64,000 nt of DNA from Aedes albopictus (GCF_035046485.1 NC_085138.1:10699823-10763822); one strand, 5' to 3'; shown: positions 1 to 11,560, counted from the stretch's first letter. The notes: generated by a model from the sequence alone, not told the origin. Made by a program: numbers and translations.

Positions 1-60
1 ACGCCCAGAAGAATCCAGGAAGGAATTCCTGAAGGAATACGAATAAGAACTCCTCTGGAG
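1..60 (+). repeat. 12-bp palindromic satellite, plus type
   Basis: Degenerate units related to GGAGGAATTCCT run into the left edge, for example GGAAGGAATTCCTGAAGG. The block is cut by the window boundary. Confidence 0.6.
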
Positions 61-395
61 GCAGTGTTGGGAATACTCACTTGCTTCTATTTCAGTTCTG
101 AAGCATGCTACCAAAAATCGGAGTATGAAGGATATTTAAAGTGTAATGTTATCTAAATTTTTGCCGAATAAAGTAAGAGTATCACACGCATACCAAATTC
201 GGAACAGAGCTAAAAGCACGCGGGGAGTAAAATGAGTGTAATTTAAACTCACCTCGTGCTCACAGTCCATTGACGACTTCTCTTAGCGTGGGCGACCTCT
301 TCTTTATTCGTCAAACTTTTAGATAAAACTACCGTTTTTTTGGTAGCATGCTTCCAAACTGGATTAGTAGCAGTGAGTATAACTTTTGGCATGTG
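61..395. other. No gene seen
   Basis: AT-rich DNA without a recognisable reading frame, repeat boundary or RNA gene. Confidence 0.5.
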
Positions 396-399
396 AGTA

Positions 400-585
400 T
401 TCTCAACACAGCCTGGCGGAATCCCCGAAGCAACTCCTGGAGGGGTTTTGAAAAAAAAAATGCCGAAGGGGTTTCCTGCAGAGATCTCGGAATGAATATC
501 TGAGTGAATTCCTGAAGAAAACCAAGAAGGAACTCCTGGAGGAATCTCGAAAGGAACTTCTTTAGGAAACCCAGAAGAAGTGTTG
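400..585 (+). repeat. 12-bp palindromic satellite, plus type
   Basis: Diverged units such as CAACTCCTGGAGG and GAATTCCTGAAG recur at about 12-base steps, interrupted by a run of A near 450. Confidence 0.6.
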
Positions 586-599
586 TGAAAGAAAAATGG

Positions 600-1084
600 A
601 GCACTACAAATGCATATTAAAATAAAACATTTTGTAGTGGAACCTTACAAATTGGACGAACATATATTTTGCCCTGTTGCCCTATTGGATAACAATTTCC
701 GATCAGACAGGATGACGAGGTTTCATAAATGTTGTTGGTCCATCAGTCAATCCTGTAATCGTTTTTTCTCTGGCAGGTTGCCTTTTGTTCACAGCATTAG
801 TTGCTTTCATAGCTTGAGTTTGGTCTAGAAATTTCTAATCCTAAGGGGGCATTCTGAATCAAATTTTAATATGAGACGTCTACACTTTGATGTCTCTGTT
901 AGGGATGTCTTCTAGTTAATTTCAGAGAACGATATGACCTGAATGAAGGCCATCAATAAGAGACAGATGATATCTCAAGATGCTCTATTACTCCAGAGCA
1001 CTATAAATGTTCATTTCTCTTAGGGAAACATTAATAGGTTAAAATAGAATACGTAACACAAAAAAAAAACTTGTAACAGAAGAT
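600..1084. other. No gene seen
   Basis: AT-rich sequence with only a short open frame (610-828) lacking family motifs. Nothing is recognised. Confidence 0.4.
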
Positions 1085-1300
1085 CTGATGGAATCTATGA
1101 ATCTATGAAGGAACTCCGGAAGGAATTCTTGGAACGATCTCTGAAGGAACCCCTGAAGGAATACAAGAAGGAGAAATTCTCAAAAGGAAGTGCTGGAGGA
1201 ATTAAAAAGGGAAGAATTCTTAAAAATGGGAATCCCAAAAGAATACCAGAATGAACTGCTGAAAGAATTTTAGTAGAAACTCCTGCAGGATCCTTCAAAT
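1085..1300 (+). repeat. 12-bp palindromic satellite, plus type
   Basis: About 200 bp of units such as GAAGGAACTCCGGAAGG and GAAGGAATTCTTGG. The 12-base period holds open a minus-strand frame that is an artefact of the repeat. Confidence 0.6.
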
Positions 1301-1654
1301 GTCGTGGTGGATTTTATTCAAATGAAACGAATTTGATATTCTTAACAGATTTATTAGTAAGCAAATTAATATCTTCGAAAGAGCTCATAGGCTAATATGG
1401 TGTTTGACTGTATTGGGAACATCAACTTCCTGTTCTTCGGCATTATGCAGAACGATGGGTGGTTTATTGAGTCATTAGCTTTATTGATAATCTCCACTGG
1501 TAGCACCTATGATCTTGATGTCGATGATCTGAACCTGGCAGTCGGCAATGTTTTCTTGCTGTTGCTGTTTTTTTTTCATAATATTAGTTAAACATACATG
1601 TTAAAATTGAAATCAGAACTAAGATTCGATTTTTTTTAATGTTTGGCATGGAAA
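1301..1654. other. No gene seen
   Basis: AT-rich; a 64-codon frame at 1397-1591 has no recognised motif and ends in a T-run. Confidence 0.35.
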
Positions 1655-1808
1655 TTTTGTTAAGGGGGGGGGGGGGGGGGAAGTGGTATTGGTTGTTTAA
1701 CAAGCTACGTTATTAATAGGGGATTTCCGAATTTGTGACGAAATGCTACGAGGGGGGAGGGAGTTATTAAAAATCGCTTAAAAAGCTACGTCATTTATGG
1801 GCACCCCC
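1655..1808. repeat. Decayed poly-G element with ACGT-containing ends
   Basis: A run of about 19 G (1663-1681) and a second G-rich run near 1754 sit between CTACGTTATTAATAGG and CTACGTCATTTATGGGC. This resembles the TA-flanked poly-G MITE at 20222-20387, so I read it as a distant or broken member of that group. Confidence 0.4.
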
Positions 1809-2440
1809 TAAATGGAATCGACATGAGTTTATAGGTTTTACGATATAGATAGGGACATTCTACTCGTACACAGCGGAGCACTTGGTGCATGGCGAGGATT
1901 TGACAAGTGCACCGCGGTACTTCAGAAAATTTAGAAGATTTAAGGCTTTGGCTGGTATTTCACTATGCATCTGCTCTGGATATTTCTCAAAATTCAGAAT
2001 AATCTTGCCCGAAAATTTCCGAAAATCTCCACAATATAAACATGTTCAATGTCGAACGGTAAGCCAATCCAGTTTTTTACGCTAGCTTACTAGAAACTTT
2101 GAATCCCCCTCTCCTGAGGTTTCTTGTCGCCACTATAAAAACCAATATAGTTCCCGGGTAGACGAGAATATCTAAATCATATCTCAAATTGAATATGTTT
2201 TGCTGTCATAGCTCGATGTGATTGTGATGTGTTATTCAAAAATCTAATGAATATCGCACGAATAGCTTAAAGTGATATGATATCAGTGTATGTTCTTGTC
2301 GAAATAGCTGAAAATTTCAACATAAGAACAAGTTTAGCTCTTCTACACGAAATGGAACACATGCACCCATAGAGATGGCTCAATGTTAGTGAAATGCCAT
2401 GTGTTCCTTTCTGAGCTGTGGAAACGAAGAACCGCATGCT
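1809..2440. other. No gene seen
   Basis: Short open frames on both strands (1882-2085, 2267-2452) lack recognisable domains. No repeat boundary is visible. Confidence 0.35.
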
Positions 2441-2442
2441 AT

Positions 2443-2530
2443 TATGAGCCACAGCTGAGTGGTAAGCATCGCCGTCTGTGAATCCTAAGGTCGTAGGTTC
2501 GATGATGGCGCTGACATTTTTTTTATTTTT
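2443..2530 (+). other. tRNA-like segment followed by a T-run
   Basis: GCTGAGTGGTAAGC resembles a pol III A box and GTAGGTTCGATGATGGC a B box, about 35 bases apart, followed by a run of T that could terminate pol III. I cannot form a good acceptor stem, so a tRNA pseudogene or decayed SINE head is more likely than a working tRNA. Confidence 0.4.
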
Positions 2531-3454
2531 TTTCTAGAAAAAAAAATAACAAATCTTGTCTGCTATTGTTTTGATCTTGTAATATATTAACGAGCTATTA
2601 TTGAGCAATCCACCTTATTAGATTTTGTTTTTATTTCTGATCTTTTACCTCTTATATCAATCAAACCAATATCAGTTTTTGCTCTTCAGTAATTCAATCA
2701 AAAATAACTAAATATGCTATTCATCAGATTTTTCCACCTACTCGGGTTATGTCAGAGCAAGCGTAGTGATAAGCCTTTTCAAGATTGACGGTATCGAAAG
2801 TAAAAAAAAATATTTGAGCTAGTTCTAATATTCTCGTTTTATGGGTCGATTTACTCTATATACTGAATGCCGGATTCAAGGCGTTACTATTTTGACAGTA
2901 GTTTATGAAGCTCCTAAAGGTCTAGCATTTAAACAGCAGTATGTTGGGCCAAAACCTGCATTTTCGTAGTATTTATGGCGCATTTACAACTGAGTGGCAT
3001 TAATGACCAGCTGTAAAGGCGCATATAGTGCAGAATTAATGCTGAATAGAGACGAGCATAGATAAAGTAAACTTATGAAATCGTATTTTTCTCGATGCAT
3101 ACTTGTGCTAAAGTAACTCTATCACACGTCGATTATGTTGATTACTTCTATGCAGACCATAACAATAAGATAGAAATAAAAAAAACGAAGTGAGTTTTTT
3201 CAAACTCAGCAGAAACACAATAATTTTCTAGTAGTTTTGTGGCATTCGGGACGCTTAAAAGCCGAAACAAATTGTGTATTTTAAATGCTACATAACAGCT
3301 CATGATCCGATAGCATGTTGTATGCTAATGAAAGTAGTCTATACTGTCGAACTGCTATGCTAGGGCAGCAAGCACAATAAATGCAAATATAAAACTTATG
3401 TACAGCTTATTCAAATGCTTATTGATTACCTGAGGAGTGATGATTTATGACTTC
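2531..3454. other. No gene seen
   Basis: AT-rich noncoding sequence. No open frame of note and no clear repeat boundary. Confidence 0.45.
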
Positions 3455-3860
3455 CTTCCGGGATCCCGAGTAGAGGAGAATAGCAAAATGATAACAACAG
3501 AATCACAAAACCTGTTTTTATATCACAATTTGTTATTGTTGACTTATCAAAATATATCTTTTTAATAACATGTTTTGATGAGCAATGCTCAAGTTATTGA
3601 GATATATCCACAAGATTACATTTCAATATTATATTTTGTTGTAAAAGAAGTTTTGTTATTAATGTTGTTATTTTATGTGATGAAAAATATCACAACAATA
3701 ACAAGTTCACAGATTTCCTGTTATTAAGTTGTAATTGATCTAACAAAACATGTTATTGAATTAGTCTTCAAGGAACAATTTTTTGTTATGATATTTATTA
3801 TTTTGCCGCTTATGACAGACAAGTTTATTACATAATATGTTATGCTAATAACATAAAAAT
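3455..3860. repeat. AT-rich element dense in TTGTTAT / ATAACA
   Basis: Many copies of TTGTTAT, TGTTATT and ATAACA occur in both orientations. AATAGCAAAATGATAACAA on the left weakly mirrors the complement of the 3797-3822 segment. This may be a diverged foldback; the ends are not defined. Confidence 0.3.
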
Positions 3861-3929
3861 GAGTGATTCCATTATTCAGTTATTGAGCGAAATGACATAT
3901 TTTATTTTGCTGTTGATATTTTCTTCTGC

Positions 3930-4460
3930 TCGGGATTCTTTTAGGATTCCTTTCAGGAATAACTGGGAACCCTCACGATATTTTTCCTGGGATTCTTTCA
4001 GGATTTCCTTCTCTCGGTTTCTGGAATCCTCAGGGAGCTCTTCATGAGATTCTTCGAGAGGTTTATTTAGGATTCCATCCCCCGGAATACTTCCAGAAGT
4101 TTCTCCTGAGATTCCAAAAGAGGTGTTATCTGGTATTGCTCCTTCAGGGATTTAGATTGTCCCGTGAATTCTTCAAGAATTTCTTCTGGGATTTTTCAGG
4201 AGTTGCGGGATTGCTCCTGAATTATTTATCGAGAATATACTGGATTTTTTTCCCTGAGATTGCTCCAGCAACTCTTCTTAATTTTTTTTTTCAAGAGATT
4301 CCATCCAGTATTCCTCGAGGAACTTTTTCTGGGATTTTACCAGATTTTGCTTCTGAAATAACTACAAAATTGCTTCTGAGATTCGCAAGAAATTCCTTCT
4401 TAGATTCTTTCAGAAATCCAGGAATTTCTGAACTGCTCAAGGAATCTGAAAAGAGAGAGA
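3930..4460 (-). repeat. 12-bp palindromic satellite, minus type
   Basis: Units such as GGATTCCTTTCAGGAAT and GATTCCATCCAG repeat at about 12-base steps in the AGGAATTCCTCC orientation. The open frames at 3859-4489 are products of the period. Confidence 0.65.
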
Positions 4461-4700
4461 GAGAGAAAGAATTCCTTGAAGAATCCTAGAAGGTACTGCT
4501 AGAGGAATGTTAGAAGGAACTCATTTAAGAATCTCAAATGGAAGTCCAGGTCAATGTCAGCAAAAAAAAAAATCCTGAAGGAATCCAAGATTAAGCTCAG
4601 GAAGGAATCCTTAAAGTAACATCTGGAGAAATCACAGAAGGTCGAATCATCGAATGGAAAAATCTTGGAAACCTCGGAAATAATTCCTGAAGATATTTCA
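4461..4700 (+). repeat. 12-bp palindromic satellite, plus type
   Basis: After a short GA run near 4450-4470 the satellite switches orientation to GAAGAATCCTAGAAGG-type units, making an inverted pair with the preceding block. Confidence 0.55.
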
Positions 4701-4710
4701 GAAAAAAAAT

Positions 4711-5045
4711 ATCAAACCGGTATAACTTTAATCGTAGTGAGATAATATTACATTTGATAACGTCGTATTGATATATTGTCGATAAACGTTCAACATTTCA
4801 TTAAATCCGGTTCACTGGTTTACGAGAACGGTTCTAGCTTCGCAAAAAAAAAAATAAACCAATCGAGATCAAATTTGTAGCAATGATGCACATATAACAG
4901 GTTGACAAACAGTCAAAATTTGAGTATTTTTGACGCATTCTATGAAAAGTTGCAGCATGCGAAAATTTGCTTTCATTTTCATTAGAAAACTTTCTTTCTA
5001 CGATGCTTCTTTCTTGAGTTATCATTTTTCAAAAAAAGGCACATT
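4711..5045 (-). mobile_element. Fragment of the CAGGGG foldback family
   Basis: This matches the right arm of the element at 8793-10492: CCGGTATAACTTTAATCG, GATAAACGTTCAACATTTC, GAACGGTTCTAGCTTCGC and CACATATAACAGGTTGA all recur there. It continues into ACGATGCTTCTTTCTTGAG, which recurs inverted near 11450-11490. Neither terminus is preserved. Confidence 0.65.
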
Positions 5046-5537
5046 TGGACATTTTTGTACAAAATTGGCCATAAATCAAAAACGAAAAAAAAATTCAGCG
5101 ATTAAAGCTTATGAAATAACCTTTTCAAATTTTTTTTATTGAAAATTTTCCTCGAGTTCGGGCATAGTTTTTCCGGCTTTTACGAATTTTCTCAACTGTG
5201 GAAAATTTTGTGGAATACTTTATCCAGTTCATATTTTTTTTGGAATCTGAAAATCTGAGACCCTTCGGCCCAATTTGTACGATAATAAAAAAATGCCCAG
5301 GACTGAAAGCGTTGAAGTGCAATTGGCGGTCAGGCCAAGGTTCAACCCATGCGTTTACTGTCATGTTAGGGTGATAATGTAATCATTATTGTCGTTTACT
5401 TGGAGGGTTAGCTGATGTTTTCTAATCAGTCCAGGTAGGTGGAATACGTTGATGTCCAAATTCTACATGAGAATCTCAAAGAAGTGAAGCAAATGATTCT
5501 TGCATGGAGATGCATGGTGTTTTATTTTTGTTTCCAA
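5046..5537. other. No gene seen
   Basis: AT-rich noncoding sequence, probably partly interior of the preceding foldback family. Open frames here have no family motifs. Confidence 0.35.
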
Positions 5538-5539
5538 TA

Positions 5540-6339
5540 CACTCAAACCTCCTTTTAGGTAGGATCCATTTAGGTAAAATCTATTTAGGTCCCTCCATTT
5601 AGGTAACGTTACCTAAATGGAATTTGATTGTGTTCAAATCAGTTGGAGTACTTAAGATTAGGTATAAGACTGGTTTATGGGAAAGAAGTAGTGAGTGGTG
5701 TTAGGGGGTGGGTATGGGGGGGGGGGGGGTGCAATGTTGCCCCCTAAACACCCCCCCCCCATGCAGTGTTGAAAAGTGCCAGTGTCCAGCGTCATTTCCA
5801 GCTGAAATTGAGATAATCAACAAGCCTTCCATCATTCCATTGATATCAGCTCCAGCATTGATGACGTCAAACCCGACATCAACCTATCATTCACCTGTTT
5901 TTATTTTGGCCACCAAACCAAATATAGACTCAACAGTTGTTCGATGTTGGTCCAACAATGGTCCAACATATGATAAAAAATGACCCGACTTTGACCCGAC
6001 ATTCAATAATTTTTCAGTCTGGCGGAATTTTGCAGGGTTTTTCGCAAGGTTTTTCGTGTTTCGTACCCAGCTAGTCATTTGAATGACAATTCTGATCTAA
6101 GACCCTCCAAAACCCCCAAAAACGCCCCTGAAGCCCCTCCCCTCCTGAAACTCATTGAAAGCCATCTGAAACTCCGCATGATCTCCTTTAAATCTCCTAG
6201 TAACTCTCCCTTGTTGAACTTCTTTGCAACCTTGTAATCCATTTAGGTAATAAACTGAATCCATTTAGGTAATGAATCCATTTAGGTAAAAATTCTATTT
6301 AGGCAGTCCCGACTCATTACCTAAATGGAGGTTTTAGTG
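5540..6339. mobile_element. 800-bp MITE with CCATTTAGGTA subterminal repeats
   Basis: The ends CACTCAAACCTCCTTTTAGG and the complement of CCTAAATGGAGGTTTTAGTG are inverted repeats, flanked by TA (5538-5539, 6340-6341), the signature of Tc1/mariner-like insertion. CCATTTAGGTA recurs at 5566, 5595, 6239, 6261 and 6278 and inverted at 5610 and 6318. Positions 5595-5620 are a perfect 26-bp palindrome. The interior has poly-G and poly-C runs (5717-5760) and no transposase. Confidence 0.75.
6100..6210 (-). repeat. Degenerate CCCCTGAAA-type repeat
   Basis: A short stretch of units such as CGCCCCTGAAGCCCC and CTCCTGAAACTC lies inside the MITE; it is the same low-complexity class as 52790-53400 and 57290-57700. 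Confidence 0.45.
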
Positions 6340-8311
6340 TAGCAACCTGTGAATGACTATGGGTTGTGTTCTGCTCGACATGTGTTTTGATAAATAATTC
6401 ATTTGTAGTACATACAATTGTCGAAGGAAAATACTGCTACCTCTACTATTACTACTACTACAGACGGGCTCCTTAAATTTTGATTTGAATGAAAATTTGA
6501 AAAGAATGATTTGAACAAGGAAAAAGCAGCAATGTTTCAATCCTTCCAAGTAGTAGATACATTCTTCAATGCCGCCCTTAGTGATGCGACAATTGTGAAG
6601 CTTTCAAACGTTACCCACTTTCAAAGGGTATCACTGCATCCCAAATGAGGATTTCATTTCGCTTCTGTTCGTCCTCCGTATTTTAATCCCATCCCTTCGT
6701 TCTTTCCGCAGAAACAAGGTGAGAAAATCTTTTTCGCTAATATTTATTTTTGGCACCATTGAAATACTACCATTCAGCCTGATGCAAACCCGCCAAATCA
6801 AAGCATTTTCCCTTCCTTTCGGCAAATCGTTTTTTGTGGATCGTAGCAACCGCATAAAACACTTGCTTGCGCATTCAGCTCACACCGCCTACTACGCTAA
6901 CCACCACCCTTCCGTCCACCACGCATGCAAACACTAGCGCGAAAAAGGAGTGAAAAACAACGAATTTCATCGACGAAAGTCGCTTCTTCGTCCGGTTGGA
7001 ACACTGACGAATGAGAGATGGTGAATGGTGTATGGTTGGGGATTGCGGTGACGGTTAGACAAATACACACCGGACGGGCATTTTTCCTCCCGCCCATGCA
7101 GCACCGACGCCGAATATTAATCCATAATGGAAATATTTGTTTCAATCGTCGAAGAGCGATTCTTTTTTGCTCACACTTTTCTATGACACTCGTGGAATAG
7201 AAGGGCGACGTGAATTGCGAATTTTATTGAAAAGCACCCATAGGTGTAGCTGGGTCATTATATCATACATTGGGTTGTATCGCGGTTTAAAAGTTCAAAA
7301 GTTGGTTTACGACACAGATTTAAAGCCTTAACAAAACCAAAATTGGTAATTTTATTTTATTTCAGTGTTTTAATATTAGAACTCGATCATATTCAAAATT
7401 CACGATAACTTGTATTTGATTTTTTAATGTACAAATCCAATCCAAATCCAATCCAAATCAAAATCTTATCAAAATCAATACACAATGTTATACATAATAT
7501 CTGAGTTTCGGGTATCCGAGTTGAGCCCCTCTGATGGCCTACACCACTGTTGTCAACCGGTGTGACTAGATCACGCCGCAGTCGTCGAAATGGAGCAGCA
7601 CACCGCACCGGAGCAAAAGAGCCGGTTTAAAATGCGTTGAAACAATAGAAGCGGAATTTCAATTTCGAGCTGACGTTTGTTTTTGCGGTTCTCTTCTCCC
7701 ATGTTGAAGATATGTCTGCGTTTTTTTTTTGCGCGCCCTCATCCATACTGCCATAAAGCTGATGAATTGGGAATTTTTGCGCAACGCCCTGCTACCACCA
7801 TCATTGATGTGTTAGATGTTTGTTTTGAGGATTAGAGGAAGGTGTTGTTTTTTCGGTGGGGCTCTTTGGGAATTATGAAAAAGGGTGATAGAATGACCAC
7901 CACATGAATGGGTAAATGGGAATCGGAATCTAAATGATGGGGTATTTGTTTTTTATCCTGGAAATTGTTTTTAGGTTTGTTTGTTTTTTTCCTATTTGGG
8001 GTATTATGTCATAGATTTGTAATAAATCCCACAAATTTCATCATCCATGGATCAAATCAAATGCCATTTTAAGCGAAATGAATCTTCCCCGAGTGTTTCC
8101 TAAGTGTTGTAGTGGTCTGTATTGTAATAATGGTTTAATATTACCCTATATCCACCCATGTCATATATGACAGTAGTTTTGAAGTGAATAAATGAATATC
8201 TCAGTATTCTGCCTCCGAACAAGTTGTTCACAAGATCCATACTTTGAAAGTGGTGGGCAATTTTGATGAGATCTGACTTATAGGATCATACGTTACTGCT
8301 ATGATTACACT
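6340..8311. other. Unique-looking region without a recognised gene
   Basis: Moderate-complexity DNA with overlapping short frames on both strands (for example 6719-6937 and 7018-7200), none with a known motif. AATCC(A)-type short tandem repeats occur at 7434-7470. It could be intronic or regulatory. Confidence 0.35.
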
Positions 8312-8321
8312 CACGATTTGC

Positions 8322-8462
8322 TTATCTTACCGACCAGACTAAGGCCTGAGTGTCCTCTGCTGTACGTAGGATTCGTTTCCATTCAACTCGGTCTATGGCT
8401 GTGTGTCTCCAGTCTCGTACTCTGCGAAGAGTCCGCAAATCGTCGTCCACTTGATCCACCCA
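8322..8462 (-). pseudogene. C-terminal tail of an RTE-like LINE reverse transcriptase
   Basis: On the minus strand 46 codons read WVDQVDDDLRTLRRVRDWR and continue with a DRVEWKRIL block to a stop at 8322-8324. This is the tail pattern of RTE-like polyproteins (GRPxxRW(V/L)DxVxxDL ... DRxxW). Everything upstream is missing. Confidence 0.7.
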
Positions 8463-8792
8463 CTAGAAACATATCGAAAAATTCCTTAAAAAATTATTTA
8501 GAAACTCCACCAAGTAATCTATTAGGAATTGCTCCAAGGATTGCTTTCCCGTTTTTCTTAAGATTTTTTTTTTGAAGAATGGTTTGTCTTCATGAATCTT
8601 TTAAGTGGTTAATGCATCGATGATTCCATATTTCTCTAAGAACTCTTTCAGGAGTTCTTACAGTGTTGTCTCCAAAAGATGTGATGTTTCCAAAAGTACT
8701 TCAGAAAAGAGTTTTTCTTTATTATCGTACAAATTGGTACGAAGGTTCTCAGGATTAGATGAATTTTTTGTCAAAGGTAGGGTTCATATATA
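8463..8792. other. No gene seen
   Basis: AT-rich, with weak traces of the 12-bp satellite (8470-8560, 8630-8710). No coding signature. Confidence 0.35.
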
Positions 8793-10492
8793 CAGGGGAT
8801 GGCCAAAATGTTTGGGATAGGCAACTTTTTTTTCTCTCACAAAAAAAATCAACTTGCTATAACTTTTCGTAGAGTGCATCAAAAAATCTCAAATTTTGAC
8901 TGTTTTTCAACCTGTTATATGTGCATCACTGGTACAAATTTGTGCTCGATTGATTAAACTTTCGCAAAGTTATAACCGTTCGGGTGAAACACTATTTTTT
9001 AGACAACTCATTTTTGAGCTGTCATATCTCGAAAACCAGTGAACCGAATTCAATGAAATTTTGAACGTACGCTAACAATATACAGATTAGCGTGGTTCAA
9101 AAAATCGTTTTTGCTCCACACCGCTTATTCGATTTCTAACCAGCTTATATGCCTTCTCACAAAATTTGAGTTCATTTGGTTGAAAATTGAGACTGCACAA
9201 GCCCGTCAAAGTTTGTATGGGAATTACTATGGGAAAACGATGTTTTTCATTCAATCAACCGTAGCATTTCCCCAAGTGCCCTAGTGGGTTAGTCGACCCT
9301 TGGTAATACTAGGCTACTATATCAGCTACAACTTTGCCGAAGACCGCATTCAAATCAGACGCCTCATTAATTAGTTACCGATTTTTATCCAGAATCGAAA
9401 TCTTTACTCATGATGGTTAAACTATTCGGTGGGCATCACTGCATTCTGCAGTGGAACATAGTAGCCATGATTTCAGTATGCTATCTTTGGCGCCATATGC
9501 AGCAATGTTGCCTGCTGGGAAGCTGGAGGATCATAGCTAAAGTTTGCCCAGTTGGATACAAATCGATAACTAATTAATGGGGCGTCCGATTTGAATGCGG
9601 TCTTCGGCAAAGTTGTAGCATATAGAGTAGCCTAGTATTACCAAGGGTTGACTAACCCAATAGGGCACCTGTGGAAATGCTACGGTCGATTGAATGAAAA
9701 ACATCATTTTCCCATAGTAATTCCCATACAAACTTTGACGGGCTTGTGCAGTCTCAATTTTCAACCAAATGAGCTCAAATTTTGTGAGAAGGCATATAAT
9801 CTGGTTAGGAATCGAATAAGCGGTGTGGAGCAAAAACGATTTTTTGAACCACGCTAATACAGATGCTTCACAAACTATTAAAACATAGATAGTTTTTGAA
9901 CGTTGAAAAAAGTTATCATGGATTGACACTTTTTGGATTTTTCTCGAAAAAAGGTAATTTTTTTACGTCAATGTCAATAAATTTTAGTGTTGATGTCCAA
10001 AGATTTTCCACTTCTGTTCTCAAGTTATCTCTAATCAGATATATTAGAGCCTTTCTAGATTGAAGAAAGAACACATTTAGCAATTTTTGTATGGTATTGT
10101 AAATTTGACTTATTTTCCTCTATATGGGTAAAAATTTCAACCCGGTATAACTTAATTCGCCGTGAGAAAATATTACAGTTTATAACGTTGTATTAAGTAT
10201 CAATATATTGTTGATAAACGTTAGAAAATTCATTCAATTCGGTTCACTAGTTTCCGAGATATGACAGCTCAAAAATGCGTTGTCTAAAAAATAGTGTTTT
10301 ACCCGAACGGTTCTAACTTCGCGAAAAATTATTCAATCGAGCCCAATTTTGTACCAATCATGCACATATAACAGGTTGATAAACAGTCAAAATTTGAGAT
10401 TTTTTGATGCACTCTATGAAAAGTTACAGCATGTTGATTTTTTTTGTGGGAGAAAAAAAGTTGCCTATCCCAAACATTTTGGCCACCCCCTG
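8793..10492. mobile_element. CAGGGG...CCCCTG foldback element, host of a nested foldback
   Basis: The left arm, about 8793-9079, starts CAGGGGATGGCCAAAATG; the right arm, about 10200-10492, is its inverted copy ending GGCCACCCCCTG. Both ends are flanked by TATA-type sequence, compatible with a TA duplication. Without the 9088-9856 insert plus one 8-bp duplication the element is about 920 bp. No transposase is present, so it would be non-autonomous. Fragments of the family recur at 4711-5045, 11380-11560 and 14278-14872. Confidence 0.8.
9088..9856. mobile_element. Nested 769-bp foldback with 8-bp target duplication (hAT-like)
   Basis: The left arm begins TAGCGTGGTTCAAAAAATCG, mirrored at the right end. 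ATACAGAT flanks both sides (9080-9087 and 9857-9864). An 8-bp duplication plus termini fitting YARNG point to hAT mobilisation. The arms are nearly 300 bp and well matched over most of their length, so the insertion looks fairly recent. A 119-codon minus-strand frame inside it is arm sequence, not a protein. Confidence 0.85.
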
Positions 10493-10496
10493 TATA

Positions 10497-10520
10497 TATG
10501 TATGTATGTATGTATGTAAA
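10497..10520. repeat. TATG microsatellite
   Basis: About five TATG/ATGT units begin directly at the outer edge of the foldback. Confidence 0.8.
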
Positions 10521-11022
10521 GGTAACCACTTATTGTTGCAGGGCACAGCCGTTAGACAATAGACTGTCCTCTCTACATGTGTGGATCCAGCTGAACTGCA
10601 GATTTTATTCAATCATCAATGTAGAAAATGATTATGACCTCAAGCCTGCTGTTCATCCAGCCATCACACCATATAGAAGGATGTCTCAATAAGTGGGAAA
10701 GGACTCTACCTTGCTCCGCAATATGTTGAAGATAAGAAGTTGGCAATTCCACTCTTCCCTTCCATATTACTTCACTCAGGCATCCTGTTAAATATATTTA
10801 TTTATGGAATATGTTTCTATGATAACATTTAAAGTAGAAGAGACTTACCATTATCTTGACGTTCATAAAAATATAAGACAATCTTACCTTTTGTGACATT
10901 TATTGATTTTACTTAGTATTTATGCTTTCAAAATTGTATTATTACCTCCCAATACATTAATCCGATTGAAACCGACGGTGGTGTACTTCAAACCTGGTTT
11001 CAGAGAGCCGCTACCCCTCTCA
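10521..11022. other. No gene seen
   Basis: AT-rich; part may be the 3' untranslated region of the LINE fragment that follows on the minus strand. Confidence 0.35.
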
Positions 11023-11325
11023 CTAAGTTTCATTCCTTCTTTTCCTTTTCCAATGCTTGTATGTTTTATCATTACTATCCTCATCTGATTCCCCATCCGA
11101 AATTTCACTATCCTCTTTTTTATAGATCTCATCTAACTTACTTTTCAGTTTTTCCCTATCCTTCGAAAGTTCTTCAAAGCTGTCCCTATTCATGTTTTCA
11201 TATTTAAGAAAATCCTGTTCTAATGATTTTAGCCATGTGTGAGAGGGCCGTCCCTCTTTCTTTTTCCTATGATTTAGTTTAAAAGCTAACTTGAGAGGGT
11301 GGTTCATTTCTCTACGCATCACGTG
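11023..11325 (-). pseudogene. C-terminal LINE reverse transcriptase fragment
   Basis: The minus strand reads HVMRREMNHPLKLAF, then a basic stretch and GRPSHTWLKSLEQDF, matching the GHVxRM ... GRPxxxWLxxxxxDL tail of RTE-like polyproteins. An acidic, charged C-terminus follows (EDSEISDGESDED). The upstream part is replaced by a MITE terminus at 11326. Confidence 0.6.
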
Positions 11326-11345
11326 TTGGCCACCCCCTGTATATA
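11326..11345. mobile_element. Isolated terminus of the CAGGGG foldback family
   Basis: TTGGCCACCCCCTGTATATA repeats the right end of the 8793-10492 element (10480-10497) in the same orientation. No arm accompanies it on the left, where LINE sequence begins at once. Confidence 0.6.
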
Positions 11346-11379
11346 TGAACAAAACCTAAATTGAAAAAAAAAAAAAACA

Positions 11380-11560
11380 GGGTCACCTAATTTTCCGGAA
11401 AACTCCAGTGGAAAACAATCTTTTTCCACAGACACCACCCACTTTGAAAAATCATAACTCAAGAACGAAGCATCGTAGACACATTTTTTTGTGAAATCTT
11501 AAACAAATTTTTTCAGCTATTCAAAAAATACAAAATGAAAATTTTCCAGATTCATCACAA
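11380..11560 (+). mobile_element. Interior fragment of the foldback family
   Basis: TCATAACTCAAGAACGAAGC and CATCGTAGACAC are the inverse of the segment at about 4990-5035. No termini are seen. Confidence 0.45.
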
